From CAZFQG01 sp964520785 (GTDB taxonomy: Bacteria; Planctomycetota; Planctomycetia; Pirellulales; Thermoguttaceae): DNA of 44,530 bases. Positions 1-8,371 of the stretch are shown here, one piece after another. Every line of letters begins with the position of its first letter. The first letter of the stretch is position 1. The notes under the pieces were generated by a model that was not told the origin of the DNA, did not search any database, and saw only the letters and a program-made list of their open reading frames with translations. The position numbers were made by a program, and so were the translations under genes. The stretch lies in contig CAZFQG010000025.1 of NCBI GenBank assembly GCA_964520785.1, forward strand, positions 1 to 44,530, read 5' to 3'.

Positions 1-54
1 CCGCTTACCACCAATGAACATAAATAAGAGACAAATATAAAACAGTCGAACTAG
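1..54. other. AT-rich edge segment breaking the second GAF domain
   Basis: The minus-strand GAF reading is family-like down to VLFL (codon 52-54). From 51 to 1 it becomes a hydrophobic, Cys/Phe-rich stretch (LVRLFYICLLFMFIGGKR), and GC falls to roughly a third against about 60% nearby. GAF domains of this type, as I remember them, continue with an acidic/Gly-Gly motif here. The frame stays open, so this could be an insertion-element end, a genuine divergent C-terminus or an assembly join. Too little sequence is present to decide. Confidence 0.4.
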
Positions 55-1284
55 GAAGAGGACCTCGTTCTCCATGCCGTCGTCACTCAACAGGGCGACG
101 TATCCGGCCGTGGCCCCGGTCGCCTCGCGGCAGGCGTCAAAAATCCGCCTGGCCGATTCCGCGAAAGTGTGGCACTCCAAAACGGCGCCGGAGGCATCCA
201 GCAGCCCTCGAAGTTCGATCTCTTTCTGCCCGGTCCTCTCCAATGCCCTCCAGAGGGCCTCCTCGGCCCGTTTGCGCTCGGAGACCTGCCACCAGCCATC
301 CATGAGGATGTGGAGTTGGCGGACGTCGTGTTCGTTGTAATCGGTCTCTTTGTTTCCCACCCCAGCTATGGCGACGATCCGGTCCTTTTCGAAAATCGGC
401 AGGTTCATGTGTCGTGAGATCGGAACATGCCCTTCCGGAAGCCCCTTCTTCCAAGGGTTCTCGGCGGCATAGTCGTTCGTGATGATCGGCGGGCGCTGGC
501 GGACCGCTTCCCCCCAGAGTCCGGTCTGGTCAAGAGCATACACGATCGGCTTTTCGTCAATCCCGCAGGCATGGTACGCCGACCGCGACCAGTAGAGCAT
601 CGTCAGGACGGTTTCATCCTCGTTGAGGGCCGCTAGGTAGCCGATCCGGCTCATCGTCAGCCCGATCGCCTCCTCCACCGCGAACGCGGCTAACTCCCGA
701 ACCGGTTTGTCCCGCATCTGTCCCAACGCCAGGAGCGACTCTATTCGCCGGACTTCGGCTTCGCGTCGCTCCTCGTCCATCTTCCGCTGCGTGATGTCAT
801 CGATAACCCAGACCGCTCCCTTCGAAAGATCCGGCGGAGCGACGGCCCGGCCGTTGAAAAGGCACCAACAGACATGACCGTCCTTATGGCGCAACGGATA
901 CTCGACGTTGACGATCTCCCGTTCCGCCAGCCGCCAGTAATACCGCTCTCCGAATTCGTGGTAGTTCTCCATCGACAGATGAACCTGTTGAGGTCCCTTG
1001 CCGATGAGTTCCTCCGGCGTGTAGCCCAGCATCTCCGTCAGCCGCCGATTGACGCTCGTGATGATCCGGTTCTCCAGAACCATGATCCCCACGAGGCTGG
1101 CTTCGAAGATTGCCTTTTGTTGCCGGAGGGCGTTGCGGAGGTCCTCTTCGGTCCGCGTTCGCGAGGCGTCGAGGGTTTCTTCCATCGCCGCCATACTGGA
1201 AGGGGGAAGACCGCCGCTCGGGCTTTCCGGTGGAGTCTCACGAGTGTCGTCCTTCGGGGGATGTTTGATCTCCCGAGCATCCAT
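1..1284 (-). CDS. PAS/GAF-domain sensor protein, 3' end outside window
   Basis: Reading the minus strand from 1284 gives 428 open codons with no stop in the window. Residues about 50-165 form a PAS domain (an FEASLVGIMVLENR segment, then a PAC-like stretch ending WVIDDITQRK). A short coiled segment follows, then a complete GAF domain at about 190-335, with the motifs TGLWGEAVRQ, ITNDYAAENP and AGVGNKETDYNEHDVRQL. A second GAF domain begins near residue 365 (GATAGYVALLSDDG). This is the usual sensory front of a hybrid histidine kinase or diguanylate cyclase, but no output domain is visible, so the output is unknown. The ATG at 1284 is chosen because AGGA lies 9 bases upstream. In-frame ATGs at 1359 and 1395 are possible but lack a Shine-Dalgarno. 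No signal peptide or membrane segment is seen before the PAS, so it is probably cytoplasmic. The last 17 codons look foreign (see 1-54). Confidence 0.75.
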   Translation of the reverse strand, partial: MDAREIKHPPKDDTRETPPESPSGGLPPSSMAAMEETLDASRTRTEEDLRNALRQQKAIFEASLVGIMVLENRIITSVNRRLTEMLGYTPEELIGKGPQQVHLSMENYHEFGERYYWRLAEREIVNVEYPLRHKDGHVCWCLFNGRAVAPPDLSKGAVWVIDDITQRKMDEERREAEVRRIESLLALGQMRDKPVRELAAFAVEEAIGLTMSRIGYLAALNEDETVLTMLYWSRSAYHACGIDEKPIVYALDQTGLWGEAVRQRPPIITNDYAAENPWKKGLPEGHVPISRHMNLPIFEKDRIVAIAGVGNKETDYNEHDVRQLHILMDGWWQVSERKRAEEALWRALERTGQKEIELRGLLDASGAVLECHTFAESARRIFDACREATGATAGYVALLSDDGMENEVLFLVRLFYICLLFMFIGGKR

Positions 1285-1742
1285 GACCAAGATCCTATCA
1301 GGTGCGGAAACAGGGGCGCCCTCGATGCAACCGGCCCAACCGATTCCGAAGGAGCCCATCACGGGGCGTGAAAAAACTGGGGGTTTGTAAAACATAGCTG
1401 AAACTACCGAGAGCGGCTATCTTGCGATGCTTTTCCATCTTATTCTCCGCCAAAGTGGTCGAGTTCGCGGGAGCGGCCGTCACGTCGGAGGTCCGGAGGT
1501 CCGAAAACGGTATTGGGTGCGTCGGGACAAACCACTATAATCCCGCCAGGTAAGCTGCGAGGTTCCGGAAGAATCTCCCTTATCACCACGATGGGAACTC
1601 GCCTGTGCGTGTGTTCTCCCTTTCGTTTCTCCTGCTCCGTCCATTGACGACAGAGAACTCAAGTCCTGAGTGAGAAGGGGTTTGGCCTTCGATAGCCCGA
1701 CAATTCAATTATTATTCATCGTGAATTACGGAAAAAACACGG
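1285..1742. other. Divergent intergenic region, no gene seen
   Basis: This 458-base region separates the minus-strand sensor from the plus-strand polysaccharide cluster. Open frames in it have no recognisable content. It contains a tandem GGAGGTCC-type duplication near 1487-1503 and an AT-rich block just before 1743. That block has a short dyad, AATTCA/TGAATT with a 14-base spacer, within about 1703-1728. Promoters for both directions should lie here. Confidence 0.5.
1688..1715 (+). promoter_or_regulatory. Candidate sigma-70 promoter for the polysaccharide cluster
   Basis: TTCGAT at 1688-1693, a 16-base spacer, then TATTAT at 1710-1715, about 28 bases before the ATG of the ABC permease gene. 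The -35 is weak. It is supported mainly by position and by the local AT-rich character. Confidence 0.3.
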
Positions 1743-2687
1743 ATGTCGACTGACCAGCCAACTCTCGCGACATCTCGGATTCCATCATTGCCGCGCCATA
1801 ACCGGCAAATTAGGGACGATACGCAGAATAAAGGCGGTGGCCATCTGCAGATAACGGTTTACTCTCCCGATTCCGCGATTCTCAAGCCCCGGACGCTTGT
1901 CCGCGAGATGTTTCGGGATCTTTGGGCCGGGCGAGAGCTGGCGCGGCGGCTGTTCATTCGAAACATGAAGGCGGCGCACCGGCAATCCCTATTGGGGTAT
2001 GTCTGGATGCTTGTCCCCCCCATCGTGACGACGGCTCTCTTCACGTTCCTTCATTCGAAAAAAATCCTTAATGTCGGCACGACCGAAATTCCTTATCCTG
2101 CCTATATCCTGACCGGAACGGTGCTGTGGAACGGATTCGTTGGGGCGATCAACGCTCCACTCGACGCCATCGGTGGAGCCGCCCCGATGCTGACGAAGCT
2201 GAATTTCCCTCGAGAGGCGCTGCTATTGACGGCCGTGTACCACATGTTGGTGAATATGGCGATTAACCTGGTATTACTGTTTGGCGTTTACGTATTTTTT
2301 GACGTCCCCCTTGTTTGGACGATTCTTGCCGCGCCGTTGGCGATCGGGGGATTGTTGCTCTTCGGATTTACGCTGGGAATGCTACTGGTCGCCCCGGCAA
2401 TGCTCTATCACGACACGCGGCAGAGCGTCAATGTGTTCGTGCGATTCTGGTACTTCGCCACGCCGATCATCTATCCCGCCACGATCAGTCCCACGATGGA
2501 GTATGTGTCGAAGCTGAATCCGGTTTGTCCATTCCTGGTGACGGCGCGGGACCTGTTGACGACCGGTTCGACGGCGCAGGTGCCGGTATTTCTGGCGGCC
2601 CTTCCGCTGACGCTTCTGGTGCTGTTCTTCGCGTGGGCCGCGTTCCGGCTGGTCATGCCCCATATCGTCGCGAGGATGTGTGCCTGA
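1743..2687 (+). CDS. ABC-2 type polysaccharide export permease (Wzm-like)
   Basis: This 314-residue integral membrane protein belongs to the ABC-2/Wzm-KpsM permease family. A cytoplasmic N-terminal region of about 70 residues includes the interfacial segment LFIRNMKAAHRQSLLGYVWMLVPP, typical of O-antigen and teichoic-acid exporters. About six hydrophobic segments follow, ending in a C-terminal helix near residues 280-305. With the ATPase encoded next it should form the inner-membrane channel that moves an undecaprenyl-linked glycan out of the cytoplasm. Its TGA overlaps the ATG of the ATPase gene by one base (TGATG), so translation is probably coupled. The ATG at 1743 is the first start in the frame. 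The N-terminal ~35 residues are polar and not family-like, so a later start is possible. Substrate is unknown. Confidence 0.9.
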   Translation: MSTDQPTLATSRIPSLPRHNRQIRDDTQNKGGGHLQITVYSPDSAILKPRTLVREMFRDLWAGRELARRLFIRNMKAAHRQSLLGYVWMLVPPIVTTALFTFLHSKKILNVGTTEIPYPAYILTGTVLWNGFVGAINAPLDAIGGAAPMLTKLNFPREALLLTAVYHMLVNMAINLVLLFGVYVFFDVPLVWTILAAPLAIGGLLLFGFTLGMLLVAPAMLYHDTRQSVNVFVRFWYFATPIIYPATISPTMEYVSKLNPVCPFLVTARDLLTTGSTAQVPVFLAALPLTLLVLFFAWAAFRLVMPHIVARMCA

Positions 2688-3928
2688 TGGCTGAAGAGCC
2701 GCTGATTCAAGTCGAGCATGTTTCGAAACGGTTCTGCCGGGACCTGAAGCGGTCGTTGTGGTACGGCGTGAAGGACATCGCGGCGGAGCTGTTCGGCCGG
2801 AGCGGCGCCGTCGGCGAACTCCGCAAGGGGGAATTCTGGGCCGTCGAAGACGTTTCGTTCGAAGTCCGTCGCGGCGAATGTCTCGGCCTGATCGGTCCCA
2901 ACGGGGCCGGAAAAAGTACGCTCTTGAAGATGCTCAACGGGTTGATCAAGCCGGACTCCGGAAGGATTACGATGCGCGGCCGCGTGGGGGCTCTCATCGA
3001 GCTGGGAACCGGTTTCAACCCGATCCTGACCGGCCGGGAGAACATCTACAACAACGCGGCCGTCTTGGGTCTGGACAAGGCTTTCGTCGACCGCCGCCTG
3101 GACGACATCATCGACTTCGCCGAAATCGGCGACGCCATCGACGCGCCCGTACAGAGCTACTCCAGCGGGATGAAGGTGCGTCTGGGTTTCGCGGTGGCGG
3201 CGCACATGGAGCCGGACGTGCTGTTGATCGACGAGGTGTTGGCGGTGGGGGACGCCGGCTTCCGGGCGCGGTGCTACGGCCGCATATCCGAGATCGCCGA
3301 GAGCTGCGCCCTTGTGTTCGTGTCACACTCGATGCCGCACGTCGCGCGATTGGCTCCCCGGACGATCGTGCTCAATCGCGGCCTCACCCATTTCCTGGGC
3401 GATACGCCCGCGGCGATCAACGCGTACTACGCACTTTTCTCGCTGGACGAATCGGAACGAGAACACGTGGGTTCGGGTGAAGCGCGAGTTGAGAGGATCC
3501 GTTTCATTAACGAATTCGGACACGAGACCGACCGGTTCGAATATGGGCGACCGGTACGAATTGTTCTGGAAATCGTCGCCAAGGAAATGCTCGACGACGT
3601 TTTGTTAAATGTGGTTTTCCGCAATGCAGGCAGCGAGGTGGTCGCGGAATGCAATAATTTCGTTCGAGCGATTCCGGTGTCGATCGGCAGAGGGGAGAGG
3701 GTGTCACTCGAATTGCGGCTGGACGCGATGCTGCTCAATCCGGGCCTATACCACGTCGGGACGATTCTCGCGTACTCCGAAATGCTGCGGCACATCGACT
3801 GGGTGATTCGGGCCACCTCGATGACGGTCTTCGGGGGGCGCCCGGCGTCGGCCCCCGTGCAGTTCATGGCGGACTGGCGATTGGAGCGTCGCGGCGTTTA
3901 TATGCACGACCTTCGGAAATGTGGATAA
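2687..3928 (+). CDS. ABC transporter ATPase with glycan-recognition C-terminus (Wzt-like)
   Basis: A 413-residue ATPase partner of the preceding permease. It has Walker A GPNGAGKS at residues 70-77, the signature YSSGM near 158-162, Walker B LLIDEVLAVGD near 179-189 and the switch His in FVSHS near 214. Residues about 250-413 form a beta-rich domain after the nucleotide-binding fold. This matches the Wzt C-terminal carbohydrate-binding domain that recognises the finished, capped glycan in O9a-type O-antigen export. Short capsule-type KpsT proteins lack it. The start at 2687 is fixed by the TGATG overlap. The open frame extends further upstream only as a shadow of the permease gene. The 3' end overlaps the next gene by 10 bases. 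Confidence 0.9.
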   Translation: MAEEPLIQVEHVSKRFCRDLKRSLWYGVKDIAAELFGRSGAVGELRKGEFWAVEDVSFEVRRGECLGLIGPNGAGKSTLLKMLNGLIKPDSGRITMRGRVGALIELGTGFNPILTGRENIYNNAAVLGLDKAFVDRRLDDIIDFAEIGDAIDAPVQSYSSGMKVRLGFAVAAHMEPDVLLIDEVLAVGDAGFRARCYGRISEIAESCALVFVSHSMPHVARLAPRTIVLNRGLTHFLGDTPAAINAYYALFSLDESEREHVGSGEARVERIRFINEFGHETDRFEYGRPVRIVLEIVAKEMLDDVLLNVVFRNAGSEVVAECNNFVRAIPVSIGRGERVSLELRLDAMLLNPGLYHVGTILAYSEMLRHIDWVIRATSMTVFGGRPASAPVQFMADWRLERRGVYMHDLRKCG

Positions 3929-5424
3929 CGGGACCCGATACGCAAGGTATAATCGGATCGTTCAGCATGCACAGCAAGGCGGTCAATCCGCACCCGCGGA
4001 AAGGCGACGACACCCTGAAGGATCGGACCGAACGACTGGTATCCAAACTGCGTGTCGTTCGGCGCATCCCCAGAAGAATGGTCCATTCGGCGGTCCGGAT
4101 CGCAGGAAAGGCAATCAGGGCAAAGTCGGAAAGAGTTAGGCATCAGAAGAAGATACTGGTACTCGGCGGCTGGGGCAACCGGAATGCCGGTGACGAGGCG
4201 ATTCTCCACAAGACACTGGGTGATCTGCGGAGCCGGTATCCGGACCACATCATTCGCGTACTGACTCCCGACCAGAATTATACGCACGTCACCAATGATC
4301 AATGCGATGTCGCGGATGCCCCCCGTGTGGCTTTCTTCGATCAAGACGAAAGGCCCTTATACTATCTGGAATGCCGCAGGGATAAATTCCTGTTCGCTCT
4401 GCGGATGATCTGGATCTACGGCAATGCGGTCATGGACAGGCGGCACCTTCCCGTTTTCCTGGGAGTGAAGAGGACGGCGCTTCTTCATGAGATCAAGACG
4501 GCGAGCCTAGTGTTTTTTGCTGGCGGAGGCTATCTGACCGGCGCGACTCTCTCGAGGCTGTGGGACGGATGCCTTTTCATCCTTCTGTGTAAGCTGTACC
4601 GGGTGCCGGTGGTCCTTTCCGGCCAGACGATAGGGCTTTGGAACAACTGGTTTGACCGGTTCCTCGCCGGACGGGCCTTCCGGTACGCGAAGTTGATTAC
4701 GGTTCGAGATCCAGAGGCGTCGCTCAAGGCGCTGGCGCAGATCGGCGTTCCCGGTTCGGAGACGGTCTACACGACGTGTGACGACGCGCTTTTCTGCGAA
4801 AAGGAAGCGGATCCGAACAAAATCCATGAGTTGCTGGTTGGCTCCGGGATGAGCGACGCTGACATTGCCAACGGGTTCGTGGCGGTCAACATCAGCTATT
4901 GGGGCACGACGACGGAGGAAGACAAGGGACGGCTCAGGGAGCGATTCCAGAAGATGCTGCAGCACCTTTTGGAGCGGACGGAGCATTGCATTCTGTTCGT
5001 CCCGATGAACGTATCGGACGAGGAATCGATGAACGACGTGCGCCGCGAACTCCGAAGCGACCGTGTCTTCCTGCTGAAGACCGATTACGATTTCAAGAGC
5101 CTCCGCGGCGTGATCGGGCGATCAGAGATGTGCCTCACCAGAAGGCATCACCCGATTATCTTCGCCATCGGCGAGAGGGTTCCGGTGATCGCGTTGGCCT
5201 ATCACCCGTACTTTGAACACAAGAACTTCGGCGCGTTACACATCGTGAACTGGGGGGAGTTTTCCGTTTCACTGACGGACGACGACTGTGTTGGGAGATT
5301 CCAGCAGCTTTGGGAGCGTATCTCCGCGGACAGAAAGGGACTCATCGGGGATTTGGATGACCGGTTCCGCGGACTTCATGCCTTGAGGGAGCGGTTCTTC
5401 GAACAGGTGTCCGCATTCGTGTGA
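3919..5424 (+). CDS. Polysaccharide pyruvyl transferase family protein
   Basis: A 501-residue protein. The core begins near residue 77 with KILVLGGWGNRNAGDEAIL, the glycine-rich N-terminal motif of the CsaB/WcaK/polysaccharide pyruvyl transferase family. The internal segment FFAGGGYLTG and the C-terminal SRRHHP-like element (here LTRRHHPIIFAIGERVPVIAL) also match the family. Members transfer pyruvate ketals from phosphoenolpyruvate onto sugars, although many in exporter clusters are uncharacterised. Here it may cap or decorate the exported glycan. The ATG at 3919 overlaps the wzt-like gene by 10 bases. An alternative ATG at 3967 would remove 16 residues with no family similarity. There is no signal peptide, so it is cytoplasmic. 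Substrate is unknown. Confidence 0.85.
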   Translation: MWITGPDTQGIIGSFSMHSKAVNPHPRKGDDTLKDRTERLVSKLRVVRRIPRRMVHSAVRIAGKAIRAKSERVRHQKKILVLGGWGNRNAGDEAILHKTLGDLRSRYPDHIIRVLTPDQNYTHVTNDQCDVADAPRVAFFDQDERPLYYLECRRDKFLFALRMIWIYGNAVMDRRHLPVFLGVKRTALLHEIKTASLVFFAGGGYLTGATLSRLWDGCLFILLCKLYRVPVVLSGQTIGLWNNWFDRFLAGRAFRYAKLITVRDPEASLKALAQIGVPGSETVYTTCDDALFCEKEADPNKIHELLVGSGMSDADIANGFVAVNISYWGTTTEEDKGRLRERFQKMLQHLLERTEHCILFVPMNVSDEESMNDVRRELRSDRVFLLKTDYDFKSLRGVIGRSEMCLTRRHHPIIFAIGERVPVIALAYHPYFEHKNFGALHIVNWGEFSVSLTDDDCVGRFQQLWERISADRKGLIGDLDDRFRGLHALRERFFEQVSAFV

Positions 5425-5645
5425 CGCCTTACCCATTTCAGCGGTAGTCGTCGGAAGGAATGGAGACCATTATTCAGACGCCCATACATTGCATTATCGA
5501 TCATTGCCAGGATGTAAGAACGAGCGAGGCAGAGCGAGAGTACGTCGTTCATGAGCATCAGCGAGAGTCTTGGAAGAGGATATGTTTCATCGTCTCGCGG
5601 CGCGCGCCGTGATACGGCGAGTCTCCGGATATTGGATACTGGGAT

Positions 5646-7022
5646 ATGGACAAGACTGCACCCACGAACACGTCGGAGCGTTTCCATTTCGGGGGGATCG
5701 TATCCCGGATGGTCCACGCGATCCAGGGATTTCGGGGTTCCTACCGGACGATGCGGCGCATCGAACGCGTGGAGGTGGAACTGGAACACCTTAGCCGCGA
5801 ATTGGCCGAACTCGGGAAAGAATTGGTCGACGTCCGCAAGGAGTTGATTGCCCAGGGCGAGCGGTTCGGGACGTTTGCTTCGTCCGGCTCCTTGGATGCG
5901 TTTCTTCAGGAGATGCAGTCGGAACCACACGATTTCCTTCCCGAGACGCTCTTCGCGGCACGAAGACGAAGGATCACGTTGAGCGTTCCCCAGGCTTTGG
6001 TACCGCATTTTTCCAGCTTTTTCACGCCGGAAACACGGATTGCCTTTCCGAAAACGGAGCACGGTTTTGGGGACGGAGACGCGTCATGGCGGTTCTCGGA
6101 CGCCGTTGTCCTCTGGGGGATTTGTCCTCGAACGACTTCACTCCTGCTGCTGAGGCATGCGCGAGGGTTGGACTTGCCGACCTACATCGCCGAAGACGGG
6201 TTTTTGAAGAGCGTCAATCCGGTCGTGGCCTCCGGAGATGTGAAATGGCGCGTCGGGATCAGCCTGACCGTCGACCGCCGCACGGCCTATTACGACGGGA
6301 CTCGGTCCTCCACCCTGGAAAGCTGGCTGAATTCGAGCGAGACCGTCTCTCCTCAAGAATTGAACCGGGCGAAGAGCCTCATGCGGTTCATCGTCGAGGA
6401 ACGTTTGACTAAGTACAATCACCAGCCGATCCGCGAACCGGAGATCGGAACGAAAGGAAAGAAGAAGGTCCTGGTCGTAGATCAGAGCTACGGAGACTAT
6501 TCGATAAGACGGGGGTGTGCCGACGAGAACACGTTCCGCCATATGCTCCGATGCGCCATCGAAGAGAACCCCCGTGCCGAGATCCTCGTGAAGACACATC
6601 CGGACACGCTGGCGGGCGTCGGCGGATATTTGACGCGGCTGCCCAACCACGGCAATGTCATACCCATTACGTTCCCCATCAACCCGATCTCGCTCCTTCT
6701 GACCGTCGACCGCGTTTATGTCGTCAGTTCGCAGTTCGGTTTCGAGGCGCTGATGTGCGGAAAGGAGGTCTCCGTTTTCGGGATGCCGTTCTACGCGAAC
6801 TGGGGACTGACGGACGACCGGCTCCGCTGCGCGCGCAGGACGAGAACGCGATCCCTGGAGGAGGTCTTCGCGATGGCGTACATGCGGTACACGCACTACT
6901 GCAATCCGGAAACCGGCAGACGCTGTTCCATCGAGGAGGCGATTCAGTGGCTCCTCCAGCAGCGGACCGCCTACCAGGAGGAATTCGGCATCCCTTGCCG
7001 GATCGACGCCAAGGCCGCTTGA
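5646..7022 (+). CDS. KpsC-like capsule polysaccharide (Kdo-transferase type) protein
   Basis: A 458-residue protein with one module of the KpsC/LipB capsule-synthesis family. Visible family motifs are EDGFLKS near 183-189, a YYDGTRSSTLESWL segment near 215-228, KTHPD at 316-320, FGFEALMCGK near 364-373 and the strong signature GMPFYANWGLTDD near 379-391. Characterised relatives add beta-Kdo linkers to a lipid anchor in ABC-exported capsules. KpsC has two modules, whereas only one is present here. A predicted coiled coil (about residues 38-72, ELEHLSRELAELGKEL) precedes the domain and is unusual. The 221 bases upstream contain no recognisable gene. No kpsS or Kdo-synthesis genes are seen in the window, so the transferred sugar is unknown. 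Confidence 0.8.
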   Translation: MDKTAPTNTSERFHFGGIVSRMVHAIQGFRGSYRTMRRIERVEVELEHLSRELAELGKELVDVRKELIAQGERFGTFASSGSLDAFLQEMQSEPHDFLPETLFAARRRRITLSVPQALVPHFSSFFTPETRIAFPKTEHGFGDGDASWRFSDAVVLWGICPRTTSLLLLRHARGLDLPTYIAEDGFLKSVNPVVASGDVKWRVGISLTVDRRTAYYDGTRSSTLESWLNSSETVSPQELNRAKSLMRFIVEERLTKYNHQPIREPEIGTKGKKKVLVVDQSYGDYSIRRGCADENTFRHMLRCAIEENPRAEILVKTHPDTLAGVGGYLTRLPNHGNVIPITFPINPISLLLTVDRVYVVSSQFGFEALMCGKEVSVFGMPFYANWGLTDDRLRCARRTRTRSLEEVFAMAYMRYTHYCNPETGRRCSIEEAIQWLLQQRTAYQEEFGIPCRIDAKAA

Positions 7023-7087
7023 AGACGACCTTCAAACAGACGCAAGAGCCACGAGAAAAACAGGCATCGACATCGCCCGATCTCATC

Positions 7088-8371
7088 ATGCCCCCCATGA
7101 AAATCGCCATCGTCAGTAAGTCCAACAGCTCCGGAGGGGGTGCCAGCCGCGTCGCCGAGCAACTGGCGCTCCGGCTTGGCCAGCGCGAAGGAATCGTCGC
7201 GCACCACTGGATGGCCTATCCCGCCGGGCGGATGAAGCACGCGAGGCGACTCTACGGCGCGGCGCCGACCCGGGTCTTCCAGAAGACCTGCCGGTCCATC
7301 AGTTCGCTCATCGGCCTCCCTGACTTCCTCACCCCGGAAATGCTCTACTTCGCGTGGCGCCAACGCAAGGTGCGCTACGACGTGGTCCATTTCCACGACA
7401 TTACCAGGGCGGTCTCCCCGGTCGGCATGCGCTGGCTGGCCCGGCACATGCCGGTCGTCTGGACATTCCACGATTGCTCCCCCTTCACCGGCGGATGCAT
7501 CAATCCCATGGGGTGTACGGCGTACGAATCCCGCTGCGGGAACTGCCCCCGCCTCGGGCTCTGGCCGCTGAACACGCGTCTGGACTGCACCGGGTTCATG
7601 CAAGCCTATAAACGGCGGACCGCACGGCTGGGTCTATTCACGCCGGTCGCCCCGTCGACGTGGATTGCGAGTGAATCGGTCAAGGCGGGCTTCTTTGACG
7701 AACCGCCGATGGTGATCGCCAACGCGGTCGATACGGACTGTTTCCGACCGCTCGACCGGTCGGCGATCCACCGAATCTTGGGCTTGGATCCGAACTTGTT
7801 CACCATACTTATCGCGGCGGGTCACCTGGGGGATCCGTTCAAGGGGACCCAATACGCGGTCCAAGCGATCAACCGGCTCGACCGGCCCGTGCAGGTTCTT
7901 TTCGTGGGCTTGCCGGATGAAAATCTGATTTCCGCTTGCCGCGCGAAAAGGAAACATGTCATCGGCAGTATCGGCCACGAGCGGTTTCTGGCCCAGTACT
8001 TCGCCGCGGCGGACGTCTACCTCTACCCCACCGTGGCCGACAACCTGCCGAATACGGTGCTGGAGACAATGGCCTGCGGCACACCGACGATCGGTTTCCG
8101 TACCGGGGGCATGGCCGATATGATCGAACATGCGAAGAACGGATATCTCGTCGAGCAAGGCGACGCCGACGGACTCGTTGCCGGGCTGAAGACGGCGGAC
8201 GAGCACCCGGCGGTCTTGCGAGCATGGTCCGCGACGGCCGAAACGAGGGCGACAACGGTCTTCGGCTACGCGCGGTTCATCGACGACCATCTACGATTGT
8301 ACGAACGCGTCGCCGGAAGGACGCCGGATGCCCCTTCCGAAGAACTCGCACGGCAAGCCGAGGCCGCTTGA
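7088..8371 (+). CDS. GT4-family glycosyltransferase, copy 1
   Basis: A 427-residue retaining GT-B glycosyltransferase. The N-terminal nucleotide-free domain starts with KIAIVSKSNSSGGGASRVAE. A Cys-rich loop near residues 135-160 (HDCSPFTGGC, then GCTA, then RCGNCP) is typical of a GT4 subgroup with metal-like cysteines. The C-terminal donor-binding domain has the DVYLYPTVADNLPNTVLETMACGTP region with the E-x7-E-type acidic pair. It probably adds a sugar to the exported glycan in the cytoplasm. The ATG at 7088 is used, with a second ATG at 7097. No good Shine-Dalgarno is visible for either. The stop overlaps the next ATG (TGATG). It is clearly a paralogue of 9970-11304, about two-thirds identical by eye. 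Confidence 0.85.
   Translation: MPPMKIAIVSKSNSSGGGASRVAEQLALRLGQREGIVAHHWMAYPAGRMKHARRLYGAAPTRVFQKTCRSISSLIGLPDFLTPEMLYFAWRQRKVRYDVVHFHDITRAVSPVGMRWLARHMPVVWTFHDCSPFTGGCINPMGCTAYESRCGNCPRLGLWPLNTRLDCTGFMQAYKRRTARLGLFTPVAPSTWIASESVKAGFFDEPPMVIANAVDTDCFRPLDRSAIHRILGLDPNLFTILIAAGHLGDPFKGTQYAVQAINRLDRPVQVLFVGLPDENLISACRAKRKHVIGSIGHERFLAQYFAAADVYLYPTVADNLPNTVLETMACGTPTIGFRTGGMADMIEHAKNGYLVEQGDADGLVAGLKTADEHPAVLRAWSATAETRATTVFGYARFIDDHLRLYERVAGRTPDAPSEELARQAEAA

Noticed and set aside
1..54. Tn5-type mosaic end (TAAGAGACA) near position 24-32
   Set aside because: Only a partial match to the 19-bp element; no transposase visible, so no specific element is claimed.
2315..2686. Upstream extension of the Wzt-like ATPase frame
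   Set aside because: It overlaps the permease and has no similarity; the TGATG junction fixes the start at 2687.
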